The notes beneath the pieces are model-generated. The model was not told the origin of the DNA and made no database searches. It saw only the letters and a list, made by a program, of their open reading frames with translations. A stretch of DNA of 64,000 nt from Sphingomonas sp. PAMC26645 (lineage in GTDB: Bacteria; Pseudomonadota; Alphaproteobacteria; Sphingomonadales; Sphingomonadaceae), in assembly GCF_004795835.1 (NCBI RefSeq), contig NZ_CP039249.1, forward strand, positions 1,546,501-1,610,500, written 5' to 3'. Of this stretch, positions 30,980 to 39,490 are shown piece after piece. The number at the start of each line of letters is the position of its first letter. Within the stretch, counting starts at the first letter, position 1. The position numbers and the translations under genes are program-made.

Positions 30980-33292
30980 ATGTACAAACCAAAAGCCGGT
31001 CTTCCCACGCGCGAGCAGATCCTCGACTTCATCGCCACTTCCGACGTGCCTGCGGGCAAACGCGAGATCGCCAAGGGGTTCGGGCTCAGCGCGCAAGACA
31101 AGATCGGGCTGAAAGCCCTGTTGAAGGACATGGCCGACGAGGGGCTGATCGACAGCGCGCCGGGTCGCGCGTTCCACAAGATGGGCGGCATTCCGAAGGT
31201 GACGGTGCTGCGGATCGCGGACGTCGACGACGGCGGCAACGTCTGGGCGGTGCCCGAGCGCTGGGAGGCGGACGGTGTGCCACCGCCGCGGTTGCGCGTG
31301 CGCGAGCGGAAGCGCGGTGCACTCGGCGTCGGCGAGCGAATCCTCGCGCGAACCGAGGAGGCTGGGAACGGCTGGATCGCGCATCCGATGAAGGTGCTTG
31401 CGCCGGCATCCGAGCAGGTGCTCGGCGTGTTGCGCGAAGAGGCCGGGCGACTTTGGCTGACGGGTGTCGACAAGCGCGAGCGGCGTGAGTTCGCCGTGGC
31501 GGATGCGGGCGGCGCGGCGCCGGGCGATCTCGTGCTGGCGGAATTGGCGGGCAAGCCGCCCAAGATCGCCGCCCGTGTCGTGCAGAAGCTCGGCGATCCG
31601 TTCGCAGCACGGAGTTTCTCACTGATCGCAATCCACAAGCTCGGCATTCCCGACGTTTTCTCGCAAGAGGCGCTCGACGAAGCGGAGCGGGTCTCGAAGC
31701 TGCCGTTGGGCGAGGGACGTGAAGATCTGCGCGACCTGCCGATCGTCGCAATCGACCCAGAAGATGCGCGCGATCACGACGACGCGGTCTGGGCGGAGGC
31801 GGATGACGATCCCTCGAACGCCGGCGGGTGGAAGGCGATCGTCGCAATCGCGGACGTCAGCTTCTACGTGCGACCGAAATCCGAGGTCGATCGCGAGGCT
31901 CGGCGGCGCGGGAACTCGGTGTATTTTCCCGACCGCGTCGTGCCGATGCTGCCCGAGATCCTGTCGGCGGAAGTGTGTTCGCTGAAGGAAGGCGCGGATC
32001 GCGCGGCACTTGCGTGCCATCTGCGGATCGGCAAGGACGGCTCGCTCAAGTCGTGGCGCTTCACGCGCGCGGTGGTGCGGATCGCCGCGAACCTTGCGTA
32101 TGAGGAGGCGCAGGCGATCATCGACGCCTCCTCCCCTCCCGCCTTGCGGGAGGGGTCGGGGGAGGGCGGTGCCGCGCTCGACCCGGTTGTGAGTCAGCCA
32201 GCCCCTCCCCCAACCCCTCCCGAAGACGGAAGAGGAGACATGCTAAGCGTGCTACAGCCGCTTTGGGCCTGCTGGCACGCGCTTGCGAAGGCGCGCGACG
32301 CACGCGCACCGCTCGATCTGGACCTCCCCGAACGGCGTGTGGTGCTTGACGAGCAGGGGCGGATCATGTCCGTTTCCCCGCGTGAGCGCCTCGACGCGCA
32401 CCGGCTGATCGAGGATTACATGATCGCCGCCAACGTCGCCGCCGCCAAGGCACTGGAGGCGAAAAAGGCGCCGGTCATGTACCGCATCCACGAGCCGCCG
32501 AGCCGCGAGAAACTGGCGGCGCTCAAGGAATATCTCGAGACGTTCGAAGTGCCGTTCGCGCTCGGGCAGGTCGTGCGGCCGGCCACGTTCAACCATATCA
32601 TCGAGCGGATCGGCGATGCGGATTTCCGTCCGCAGGTGATGGAGCAGATCCTTCGCACCCAGACCCAGGCCTATTATGCGCCCGGCAATCACGGGCATTT
32701 CGGGCTCAGTCTCGGCAGCTACGCGCATTTCACCTCGCCGATCCGGCGTTATGCCGACCTGCTCGTCCACCGTTCGCTGGTCTCGGCGTACGGCCTTGGC
32801 GAAGGCGGGCTGCCGGCCGACGACGCAGCCAACATGGAGTCGGTCGGCGAGATCATCAGCCGGCTCGAACGTCGCGCGATGGAGGCCGAGCGTGACACCA
32901 CCGACCGCTACGTCGCGGCATTCCTGTCGGAACGCGTGGGCCAAGTGATGGACGTGCGGATCACCGGCGTGACCAATTTCGGCTTCTTCGCGACGGTCGA
33001 GGGGATCGGTGGCGACGGGCTGATGCCGGTGCGCGATCTGGGCGGCGAGTATTTCCGCTTCGACGAAGGCGCGCGGACGCTGACCGGCGAGCATAGTGGC
33101 GACGTTTTCGCGCAAGGGCAGACGCTGGAACTGCGGCTGGCAGAGGCGAACCCGGTGTCGGGTGCACTGAGGTTCGAGATGCCCGAGGGGAAGGGTGCGG
33201 CCCAGCCTCCGCGTGGCGGACGCAAGCCGGTGCGCGAGATCAAGCGGCGTGGTCGCCCAACGAACATCCGCCATCAGGGCAAGCGGCGTTAG
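30980..33292 (+). CDS. rnr: Ribonuclease R with in-frame repeat insertion in the catalytic domain
   Basis: Processive 3'-5' exoribonuclease. Order: N-terminal winged-helix/cold-shock region, RNB catalytic domain with the aspartate cluster in DPEDARDHDDAVW (about 259-271), and a C-terminal S1 domain (about 655-735, GVTNFGFFATVEG). Residues about 385-420 (beginning SPPALREG, ending PPEDGRG) are a translated type B palindromic repeat. It separates the RNB segment YEEAQAIID from LQPLWACWHALAKAR, which are close together in ordinary RNase R. The rest is intact and 770 residues long. No clear ribosome binding site precedes the ATG. Confidence 0.94.
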   Translation: MYKPKAGLPTREQILDFIATSDVPAGKREIAKGFGLSAQDKIGLKALLKDMADEGLIDSAPGRAFHKMGGIPKVTVLRIADVDDGGNVWAVPERWEADGVPPPRLRVRERKRGALGVGERILARTEEAGNGWIAHPMKVLAPASEQVLGVLREEAGRLWLTGVDKRERREFAVADAGGAAPGDLVLAELAGKPPKIAARVVQKLGDPFAARSFSLIAIHKLGIPDVFSQEALDEAERVSKLPLGEGREDLRDLPIVAIDPEDARDHDDAVWAEADDDPSNAGGWKAIVAIADVSFYVRPKSEVDREARRRGNSVYFPDRVVPMLPEILSAEVCSLKEGADRAALACHLRIGKDGSLKSWRFTRAVVRIAANLAYEEAQAIIDASSPPALREGSGEGGAALDPVVSQPAPPPTPPEDGRGDMLSVLQPLWACWHALAKARDARAPLDLDLPERRVVLDEQGRIMSVSPRERLDAHRLIEDYMIAANVAAAKALEAKKAPVMYRIHEPPSREKLAALKEYLETFEVPFALGQVVRPATFNHIIERIGDADFRPQVMEQILRTQTQAYYAPGNHGHFGLSLGSYAHFTSPIRRYADLLVHRSLVSAYGLGEGGLPADDAANMESVGEIISRLERRAMEAERDTTDRYVAAFLSERVGQVMDVRITGVTNFGFFATVEGIGGDGLMPVRDLGGEYFRFDEGARTLTGEHSGDVFAQGQTLELRLAEANPVSGALRFEMPEGKGAAQPPRGGRKPVREIKRRGRPTNIRHQGKRR
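32133..32236. repeat. Paired-hairpin palindromic repeat, type B, inside the RNase R gene
   Basis: The left hairpin (32133-32155) pairs CCCCTCCCGC with GCGGGAGGGG. Inner arms gtcgggggagggc and gcccctcccccaac pair. The right hairpin has decayed (gaagacggaagagg instead of the perfect stem). It keeps the rnr frame open; the left unit is read in a different frame from the murB copy. Confidence 0.9.
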
Positions 33293-33304
33293 GAATTGCG
33301 CAAA

Positions 33305-33336
33305 CCCCCCGCGCTATGCGAGATCGGCGCGGGGGG
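33305..33336 (+). promoter_or_regulatory. 10-bp GC hairpin covering the ribosome binding site of the next gene
   Basis: CCCCCCGCGC (33305-33314) and GCGCGGGGGG (33327-33336) are perfectly complementary with a 12-base loop. The right arm ends in the G run that would be the Shine-Dalgarno sequence of the gene starting at 33343. It may end rnr transcripts or block translation of the small gene; no T run follows, which favours the second. Confidence 0.6.
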
Positions 33337-33342
33337 AAGAGT

Positions 33343-33639
33343 ATGCGGGGACTTATTCTAGGCCGATCGCGTCGACGGATCGTCAAGGATTTCGTCGCGG
33401 CACGGGCCACGTCGGCTGATCGGGCAATCGCCTATGTAGCGAAGGACGCGCGGATATTCCGCCAACTTCGCGTCTATGGCGCGATCGTCGACGACGGGGC
33501 CGGGCGCTATCATCTCGATGCGCGAAAGCTCGGCGCATTTCGCGCTTCGGTGCGACTTCGAGCCGCAGCGATCGTCGGGGTATCGGGCGTCGCTGCAAGC
33601 GTGGCGGCTGCGGCGACGGTCTTCACGCTTGCCGAATAA
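33343..33639 (+). CDS. Small membrane protein, paralogue of the next gene
   Basis: 98 residues. A basic N-terminus (GRSRRRIVKDF) is followed by a helical region (DRAIAYVAKDARIFRQLRVYGAI is the core, read in two pieces), the motif GRYHLD, and one membrane segment at the C-terminus (about 73-95). The next gene repeats this plan with matching motifs, so the two are tandem duplicates. Start ATG with a G-rich ribosome binding site 6 bases upstream. No known family recognised; probably co-transcribed with rnr. Confidence 0.65.
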   Translation: MRGLILGRSRRRIVKDFVAARATSADRAIAYVAKDARIFRQLRVYGAIVDDGAGRYHLDARKLGAFRASVRLRAAAIVGVSGVAASVAAAATVFTLAE

Positions 33640-33670
33640 GCTCTCGCCGGAAAGGCCAAGCCCAGCCGGC

Positions 33671-33970
33671 ATGCCGATGGCGTTGCGGCCGCATCGGATC
33701 CGCGGGGTCATCCCGGTGCTGTTCCTGGCGCGACACGCGATCGCACCCGACGATGCGATCGCCTTCCTACCTCGCGACGCTCGGGAGCAGGCGACGTTCG
33801 ATCGGCTACGCGCCAACGGCATCGTCCGCGAAACCGCACTAGGTCGCTTCTATTTCGATCTCGACGCGCATTATGCTGCCGTCGAGCGACGCCGACGTCT
33901 CGCCGTGCCGATCGCCATCATCGTGTCGGTGCTGATTGCCTGGATCGCCACGCGGTTCTTTCGCGGTTGA
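33671..33970 (+). CDS. Small membrane protein, paralogue of the previous gene
   Basis: 99 residues. It shares with its upstream neighbour the order ARHAIAPDDAIAFLPRDAR, then FDRLRANGIVRET, then GRFYFDLDAHYA, then a basic patch and a C-terminal membrane segment (about 77-95). The neighbour has AIAYVAKDAR, YGAIVDD and GRYHLDARK at the same positions. The start could be ATG 33671 or 33677. Function unknown. Its stop is immediately followed, on the other strand, by the stop of the oxidoreductase gene. Confidence 0.65.
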   Translation: MPMALRPHRIRGVIPVLFLARHAIAPDDAIAFLPRDAREQATFDRLRANGIVRETALGRFYFDLDAHYAAVERRRRLAVPIAIIVSVLIAWIATRFFRG

Positions 33971-35128
33971 TCACCCGACCCTGAAGGTCAGCCCCGCCTT
34001 CGCTACCAGCCGTTCGCGCAACTTCACCCCCATCAGCGCACCCGGCGTCCAGATCCCGCCATCGCCTTCCACGTCCTGGACGAGGCACAACGCCGCCTCG
34101 GCGATCATCTTGCTGGTCGATCCATAGCCGGGATCGCGGTCGCCGGTTACGACCGTGTCGATGCGCTCGCCATCGGGCATGATGCCTGCGAACAGCAGGT
34201 CGTAATGGCCGGCATCGCGCTCCTCCTTCGACGGGCCTTCGCCGGGTTTTGGCCCCTTGTCGCCCGAGAACGGATTGAACTTGGCGATCGCCTCGGCCGC
34301 GACCTTGCCGAGATCGCCCAGTCCCGCGACCATCATCTCGTCATAGACGAAGTCCGCCCCATACGCTTCACCGAGGAGGAAATTGGTGCGGTGGACGTTC
34401 TTGGTGTTGATTGGCGCCATCACGAACGGCGCGACCCAGGCCGATATGGTCGTGTCGTATTCGGGGATCAGCCCGGTCGGCTGGTGCGGTCCCTGGAAGC
34501 CGGGGGTGAGCGCGAACGGGCTGGTCAGCAACTTGACGATGCCGGGATCGCGCGCCGCGGCTGCGAGCGTCGCCTTTAGGCTCGCCGCGGTGCCGCCGGA
34601 GAACGTCCCCTGCATTTTCCGCACGCGTCCCTTCACGCGAGGTGCTGGGATGCCGTATTTCGCCTTCGCCGCATCCTGCAATGTCAGCACGCCGAGATCG
34701 AACGGGATCGAGTCGAACCCACACGAGAAGACGATCCGCGCGCCCGTCCGCGTCGCCTCGCCCTCATGCGCGTCGATCATGTGGCGCATCCATGCCGGCT
34801 CGCCGCACAGGTCGACATAGCCGGTGCCGGTTGCGGCGCAGGCGGCGACGAGTGCGGTGCCGTAGAGCTGATACGGTCCGACGGTCGAGATGACGACGGT
34901 GGCGCGTTCGGCCATCGCGCGGAGGCTGGCGGGATCGTCCGAGTCGGCAGTGATCAGCGGCGTATCGGCAGGCGCGCCTATCAGGTCGCGGACCTCTTGC
35001 AACTTCGACAGCGAACGCCCGGCCATTGCCCACCGAACGCCAGTCGGATAGGTCTGGACGAGATACTCTGCCACGAGCCGTCCGGTGAACCCGGTCGCGC
35101 CGTAGATGACGATGTCGAAGTCGCGCAT
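33971..35128 (-). CDS. Saccharopine dehydrogenase-like NAD(P)-binding oxidoreductase
   Basis: 385 residues. The N-terminal Rossmann motif YGATGFTGRLVAEYL (about residues 8-22) and the block VGPYQLYGTALVAACAATGTGYVDL match the saccharopine-dehydrogenase-like/trans-acting enoyl reductase family. In that family substrates range from lysine-pathway intermediates to lipids, so the substrate here is open. The start at 35128 is favoured because GAGGAG sits 7 bases upstream; an ATG two codons earlier is possible. Convergent with the paralogous small genes; divergent from the TfoX-like gene. Confidence 0.85.
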   Translation of the reverse strand: MRDFDIVIYGATGFTGRLVAEYLVQTYPTGVRWAMAGRSLSKLQEVRDLIGAPADTPLITADSDDPASLRAMAERATVVISTVGPYQLYGTALVAACAATGTGYVDLCGEPAWMRHMIDAHEGEATRTGARIVFSCGFDSIPFDLGVLTLQDAAKAKYGIPAPRVKGRVRKMQGTFSGGTAASLKATLAAAARDPGIVKLLTSPFALTPGFQGPHQPTGLIPEYDTTISAWVAPFVMAPINTKNVHRTNFLLGEAYGADFVYDEMMVAGLGDLGKVAAEAIAKFNPFSGDKGPKPGEGPSKEERDAGHYDLLFAGIMPDGERIDTVVTGDRDPGYGSTSKMIAEAALCLVQDVEGDGGIWTPGALMGVKLRERLVAKAGLTFRVG

Positions 35129-35232
35129 ATCCATCTCCTCTTTCGAAGACTTTGCGCGCGCGACCGTACCATCGCAAGCGAAACGCCGTTGCGCGGCTCG
35201 CCATGCGCGCATCGATCTGCGAGTATCGCCCG

Positions 35233-35571
35233 ATGGCATCCGATCCAGAAACCGTCGCGTTCATCGTCGACCAGCTCGCCGCGGCGGGGGATGTCTCGGC
35301 AAAGCCGATGTTCGGCGAATACGGCGTCTATTGCGACGGCAGGATGGTCGCGCTGATCTGTGACGAGCAGCTCTTCGTCAAACCGACACCGGGCGGCCGC
35401 GCGTTCGTCGGGGCGATCGACGAAGCGCCGCCCTATCCCGGCGCGAAACCGTGCCTACTGGTCGATGCCGATCGCCGGGACGATGCCGAGTGGCTGGCGG
35501 AACTCGTCCGTATCTCGACCGCGGAACTGCCGATGCCAAAACCGAAGAAGCCCAAGCCCAAGAAGGTCTAA
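35233..35571 (+). CDS. TfoX/Sxy N-terminal domain protein
   Basis: 112 residues. FIVDQLAAAGDVSAKPMFGEYGVYCDGRMVA (in pieces: the PMFGEYGVY block and the following beta strands) is the N-terminal TfoX fold, here alone without the C-terminal helical domain found in the competence regulator. It ends in a Lys/Pro tail (KPKKPKPKK). The role of single-domain members is not established. The stop overlaps the stop of the convergent ABC transporter gene by 3 bases. Confidence 0.85.
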   Translation: MASDPETVAFIVDQLAAAGDVSAKPMFGEYGVYCDGRMVALICDEQLFVKPTPGGRAFVGAIDEAPPYPGAKPCLLVDADRRDDAEWLAELVRISTAELPMPKPKKPKPKKV

Positions 35572-37343
35572 GCGGCCCCGTTGAACTGCAGGCTCGCCAG
35601 CCGCGCGTAGAGACCGCTGTTGGTCATCAGCGACCCGTGCGATCCTTCCTCTACGATCTGTCCGTCGTTCATCACGATGATCCGCTCGGCCGCGCGCACG
35701 GTGGCGAGGCGGTGTGCGATGACGAGCGTGGTGCGGTTCGCCATCAGGCGCTCAAGCGCTTCTTGCACCAGCCGCTCGCTTTCCGCATCGAGAGCACTGG
35801 TCGCCTCGTCGAGCAAAAGGATCGGCGCATCGCGGAGGAGCGCGCGGGCGATCGTAACGCGTTGACGCTGACCGCCCGAAAGCCGCGCGCCGCCTTCGCC
35901 GAGGAACGTGTCGAGACCGTCGGGCAGCTTGCGCAGGAACTCTGCGGCATTGGCGGCTTCGGCGGCGGCCCAGAGCTGATCGTCGGTCGCGGACCAGTCG
36001 CCGTAGCGAAGGTTGTCGCGGGCCGAGGCGCCGAAGATGATCGTTTCCTGCGGCACCATCGCGATGCGGGCGCGGACTTCGGCCGGGTCAGCATCGCGCA
36101 GGTCGATGCCGTCGAGCGTCACGCGGCCGGCGTCGGGATCGTAGAAGCGTTGTACCAGCTGGAATAAGGTAGTCTTGCCCGCGCCCGAGGGACCGACCAC
36201 GGCGACCGTCTCCCCCGGCTTCACGTCGAGCGAAAAGCCGTTGAGTGCGGCGACGTCGCGTCGCGTCGGGTAGTGGAATTGCACGCTCTCGAACGCGAGC
36301 GCACCGCGTGGCGGCTGGGGCAGGGCGACCGGGTTGGCGGGCGCGGCGATTTCGGGCTTTTCTCGCAGCAGTTCGGACAGGCGTCCGGCCGCACCGGCGC
36401 CGCGCAACAGGTCGCCATAGACTTCGGTGAGCGCGCCGAACGCGCCCGCGACGATCCCTCCGGTCAGGACGAACGCGGCGATCGCGCCACCGCTGATCCG
36501 CCCCGCCGCGACGTCGATCGCGCCTTCCCACAGGACCAACGTAATCGACCCGAACACGAGCCCTATGACGATCGCGGTCATCACCGCCCGCAACATAATC
36601 CGCGCGCGAGCCGCCGCAAACGTCGCGCCGACCGCGTCCGCGAACCGGGCGGCCTCGCGGTCTTCCTGCCCGAACGCCTGCACGACCTTCATCGCGCCCA
36701 GCGTCTCGGTGGCAATCGAGCCGACGTCGGCGACGCGGTCCTGCGACGTGCGCGAGTAGTTGCGCACGCGCTTGCCGAGCAGCGCGATCGGCAGGATGAT
36801 CAGCGGGATGCCGATCATCAGCATGCCGGCAAGCTTGGGCGAGATCGCGAACAGGTAGATCAGCCCACCGATGCCGGTGAAGGTGTTGCGCAGCGCGATC
36901 GACACGGTGCTGCCGACGACCTGTTCGATCAGCGCTGTATCCGACGTGAGGCGCGAGGCGATTTCCGACGGGCGGTTCTCCTCGAAGAAGCGCGGCGTCA
37001 GGCGGAGTAGGTGGCGTTGCACGTTGGTGCGGATATCCGCGACGACGCGCTCGCCGAGCCACGACACGTAATAGAAGCGCACCGCGGTCGCGAGCGCGAG
37101 TACGACGACAATCATCAGCAGGTAGTGGAAGGAGTTGGCGACCGACCCGCCTGCACCGGGGCCGAAGCCGCGGTCGATCACTCGCTTGAATCCGTATGGG
37201 ATGCCGATAGTCGCGGCCGAGGTCATCATCAGCGCGAGCCCCGCGAACGCGATCTGGCGGGGGTATTGGGAGGCGTGACGCCACACCATCGCGAGATCGC
37301 CGATCCGGCGGGACGTCTTCTCTTCGGGTATCGGCTTGGCCAT
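35568..37343 (-). CDS. ABC exporter, fused membrane and ATPase domains
   Basis: 591 residues, a half-transporter that would act as a homodimer. The N-terminal six-helix type 1 exporter domain spans about 28-310. The ATPase domain has Walker A GPSGAGKTT (384-392), Q-loop glutamine near 432, signature LSGGQ (488-492), Walker B with catalytic glutamate LLLDEATSALD (509-519) and an H-loop histidine in VIAHR. It resembles MsbA- and multidrug-type exporters; the substrate cannot be called. No partner gene beside it. Confidence 0.93.
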   Translation of the reverse strand: MAKPIPEEKTSRRIGDLAMVWRHASQYPRQIAFAGLALMMTSAATIGIPYGFKRVIDRGFGPGAGGSVANSFHYLLMIVVVLALATAVRFYYVSWLGERVVADIRTNVQRHLLRLTPRFFEENRPSEIASRLTSDTALIEQVVGSTVSIALRNTFTGIGGLIYLFAISPKLAGMLMIGIPLIILPIALLGKRVRNYSRTSQDRVADVGSIATETLGAMKVVQAFGQEDREAARFADAVGATFAAARARIMLRAVMTAIVIGLVFGSITLVLWEGAIDVAAGRISGGAIAAFVLTGGIVAGAFGALTEVYGDLLRGAGAAGRLSELLREKPEIAAPANPVALPQPPRGALAFESVQFHYPTRRDVAALNGFSLDVKPGETVAVVGPSGAGKTTLFQLVQRFYDPDAGRVTLDGIDLRDADPAEVRARIAMVPQETIIFGASARDNLRYGDWSATDDQLWAAAEAANAAEFLRKLPDGLDTFLGEGGARLSGGQRQRVTIARALLRDAPILLLDEATSALDAESERLVQEALERLMANRTTLVIAHRLATVRAAERIIVMNDGQIVEEGSHGSLMTNSGLYARLASLQFNGAA

Positions 37344-37505
37344 GCGCGGTGCCTAGCAGTGGCGGGGGTGGCGCTCAACGAGAACCGGGCGTCGCAGAGC
37401 GCGGTGATCCGGTCGCGCGGGACGGAGCGGCGGTCGATCGCGCGTTGCACTGCGGCAAAATTGCGTTACCACCGTGCAAAGCCCGATGAGGCGAGAGGAT
37501 ACCGC

Positions 37506-38738
37506 ATGCTCTACGATGCCTATGAATTCCAGCGTTCGATGATGGCCGGCGCCAGCAAGATGGCGAGCTTCGGCGCGGATATGCTCAACAATCCGGCAAA
37601 CCCGTTCGCCTATTTGGGCGGCGGCACGGTGGTTGCCTCGGCGCTCGAAGTGTTCGCACACGCGAATGCGACTCGCGGCAAACCGGCGTTCGGGCTCGAC
37701 ACGACGACGATCGACGGCCGCGAGGTCGCGGTCCGCGAGGAGATCGTGCTGCGGAAGGACTTCGGGCAGCTGAAGCGCTTCGTGCGCGAGGGTGTGGAGG
37801 GCGGTCCGAAGCTGCTGATCGTCGCGCCGATGTCGGGGCATTACGCGACCTTGCTGCGCGGAACGGTCGAGCGGATGCTGCCGTTCGCCGACGTCTACAT
37901 CACCGACTGGCGAGACGCGCGCAGCGTGCCGCTGTCGGCTGGGCGGTTCGATCTCGACGATTACATCGATTATCTGATCGAATATTTGGAGACGATCGGC
38001 GCGAATGAGGGGCAGGGGGGCACGCACATGCTCGCGGTCTGCCAACCATCGGTGCCGTGTTACGCCGCGGTTGCGCTGATGAGCGCAGACAAGAACCCGT
38101 GCCGTCCGAAGACGCTGACGATGATGGGTGGTCCCGTCGATACGCGCGAGGCACCGACCGCGGTGAACACGCTGGCGACCGAGCGGCCGCATGCGTGGTT
38201 CGAGCAGAACGTCATCGCGACCGTGCCGGGCAATTATCCGGGTGCGGGGCGGAAGGTGTATCCCGGCTTCCTGCAGCTTGCCGGATTCATGTCGATGAAT
38301 CTGGGCAACCACATGGTCTCGCATTGGGAGATGTATAAACATCTCGTCCAGGGTGATGGCGAGAGCGCGTCACAGAGCCAGGATTTCTACGAGGAATATC
38401 GCTCGGTCTGCGACATGACCGCGGAATTCTATCTCCAGACGATCGATGTGGTATTCCAGAACCATGCGCTGCCGCGGGGGATCATGACGCATCGCGGCCG
38501 GCTGGTCGATCCGGCGGCGATCACCGATATCGGTCTGCTCGCGGTCGAGGGCGAACGTGACGATATCTCGGGCTTGGGGCAGACCAAGGCTGCGTTGACG
38601 CTGGCAACCGCGCTACCCGACGAGAAGAAGCGCTATCTGATGGCGGAAGGGGCCGGTCATTACGGCATCTTCAACGGCTCGCGCTGGCGGGACAAAATCG
38701 CGCCCGTGGTGGAAGAGTTCATCACCGCGAACGGGTAA
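37506..38738 (+). CDS. phaZ: Intracellular polyhydroxyalkanoate depolymerase
   Basis: Alpha/beta-hydrolase degrading stored poly(3-hydroxybutyrate). The 410 residues begin MLYDAYEFQRSMM, the usual start of intracellular PhaZ. In this family the nucleophile is a cysteine rather than serine; Cys179 in VCQPSVPCY is the likely one. The partner residues would be an Asp in the GERDD region and His in GAGHYGIF. The ATG is preceded by GAGAGG. A long upstream in-frame extension overlaps the divergent ABC gene and is rejected. Confidence 0.9.
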   Translation: MLYDAYEFQRSMMAGASKMASFGADMLNNPANPFAYLGGGTVVASALEVFAHANATRGKPAFGLDTTTIDGREVAVREEIVLRKDFGQLKRFVREGVEGGPKLLIVAPMSGHYATLLRGTVERMLPFADVYITDWRDARSVPLSAGRFDLDDYIDYLIEYLETIGANEGQGGTHMLAVCQPSVPCYAAVALMSADKNPCRPKTLTMMGGPVDTREAPTAVNTLATERPHAWFEQNVIATVPGNYPGAGRKVYPGFLQLAGFMSMNLGNHMVSHWEMYKHLVQGDGESASQSQDFYEEYRSVCDMTAEFYLQTIDVVFQNHALPRGIMTHRGRLVDPAAITDIGLLAVEGERDDISGLGQTKAALTLATALPDEKKRYLMAEGAGHYGIFNGSRWRDKIAPVVEEFITANG

Positions 38739-38744
38739 GAAAAA

Positions 38745-38769
38745 TGGGCAGCCCAGTACGGGCTGCCCA
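38745..38769 (-). terminator. Rho-independent terminator of the minus-strand stress protein gene
   Basis: TGGGCAGCCC and GGGCTGCCCA form a perfect 10-bp stem with a 5-base loop. On the minus strand it is followed by TTTTTCTT; on the plus strand the following bases are AAATC, so it works best for the gene at 38778. It sits 6 bp after the phaZ stop and may serve both. Confidence 0.85.
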
Positions 38770-38777
38770 AAATCGGC

Positions 38778-39260
38778 TCAGGCGATCGAGTTGACCACCG
38801 CGTGGCTGCTCGACTCGTCCGAATGGATCGTGCCGCCGAACAGCATCTTGAGGCGGCCGCCGATCGAGATGTCGGTTTCCCACAGCTCGGCGCTGTCGAT
38901 GTCGAAGCGCAGCAGCGTCAGGTTCGGGTCTTCCTTGCCGCCCGGAAACCATGCCTCGACCTGGTTGTTCCAGAGCTTGTCGATCTGCGTGCGGTCGTTC
39001 GACGTCGAGACGTCGCCGGCCATGCACGCGAAGAAATCATGGCCCTTGCCGACGAACTGCGCCATCGCCGCGCCGCCCTTGGCGATACGGTTGTCGCGAC
39101 CGGCGAAGAAGAACAGCGTGTTGGGCTGATCGTCGTCGATCTGCGCAGTCATCGGCTCCGAATGCTCACCATCGTTAAGGCCGATCATCACGAACGGGCT
39201 CGACTTCAGCTTCTCGATGAACTTCGCTGCGACTTCCTGCGGGGTATCCTTGTCGGCCAT
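38778..39260 (-). CDS. Pyridoxamine 5'-phosphate oxidase-like general stress protein
   Basis: 160 residues of the split-barrel flavin-binding fold. Recognisable blocks are FVMIGLNDGEHSEPMTAQ, TLFFFAGRDNRIA, and VEAWFPGGKEDPNLTLLRFD (in pieces), which match the bacterial general stress protein 26-like group. These bind FMN/FAD; a catalytic role is not established. The start is the second of two nearby ATGs because AGGAG is 7 bases before it and touches the first. Ends in its own terminator. Confidence 0.85.
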   Translation of the reverse strand: MADKDTPQEVAAKFIEKLKSSPFVMIGLNDGEHSEPMTAQIDDDQPNTLFFFAGRDNRIAKGGAAMAQFVGKGHDFFACMAGDVSTSNDRTQIDKLWNNQVEAWFPGGKEDPNLTLLRFDIDSAELWETDISIGGRLKMLFGGTIHSDESSSHAVVNSIA

Positions 39261-39490
39261 CGTCATTCTCCTATTGGCTTGGATTGCCACTGAGAACGGG
39301 TGGGGCGGGGGTTGGTTGCGCAGGATCTGCGGTCGGCACACGCGCTGTTGCTGGATAAAACCGTGGCCAACGCGCCATGTCGACGATTGCTGCGGTTCTG
39401 CAGCACCACGAAAAATACGGTGAATGCGTTTTGCCGATCCATGCCTCAAACAGGATTTGGTGAGGCGCATCTTACTGCTATTGCAGGACT

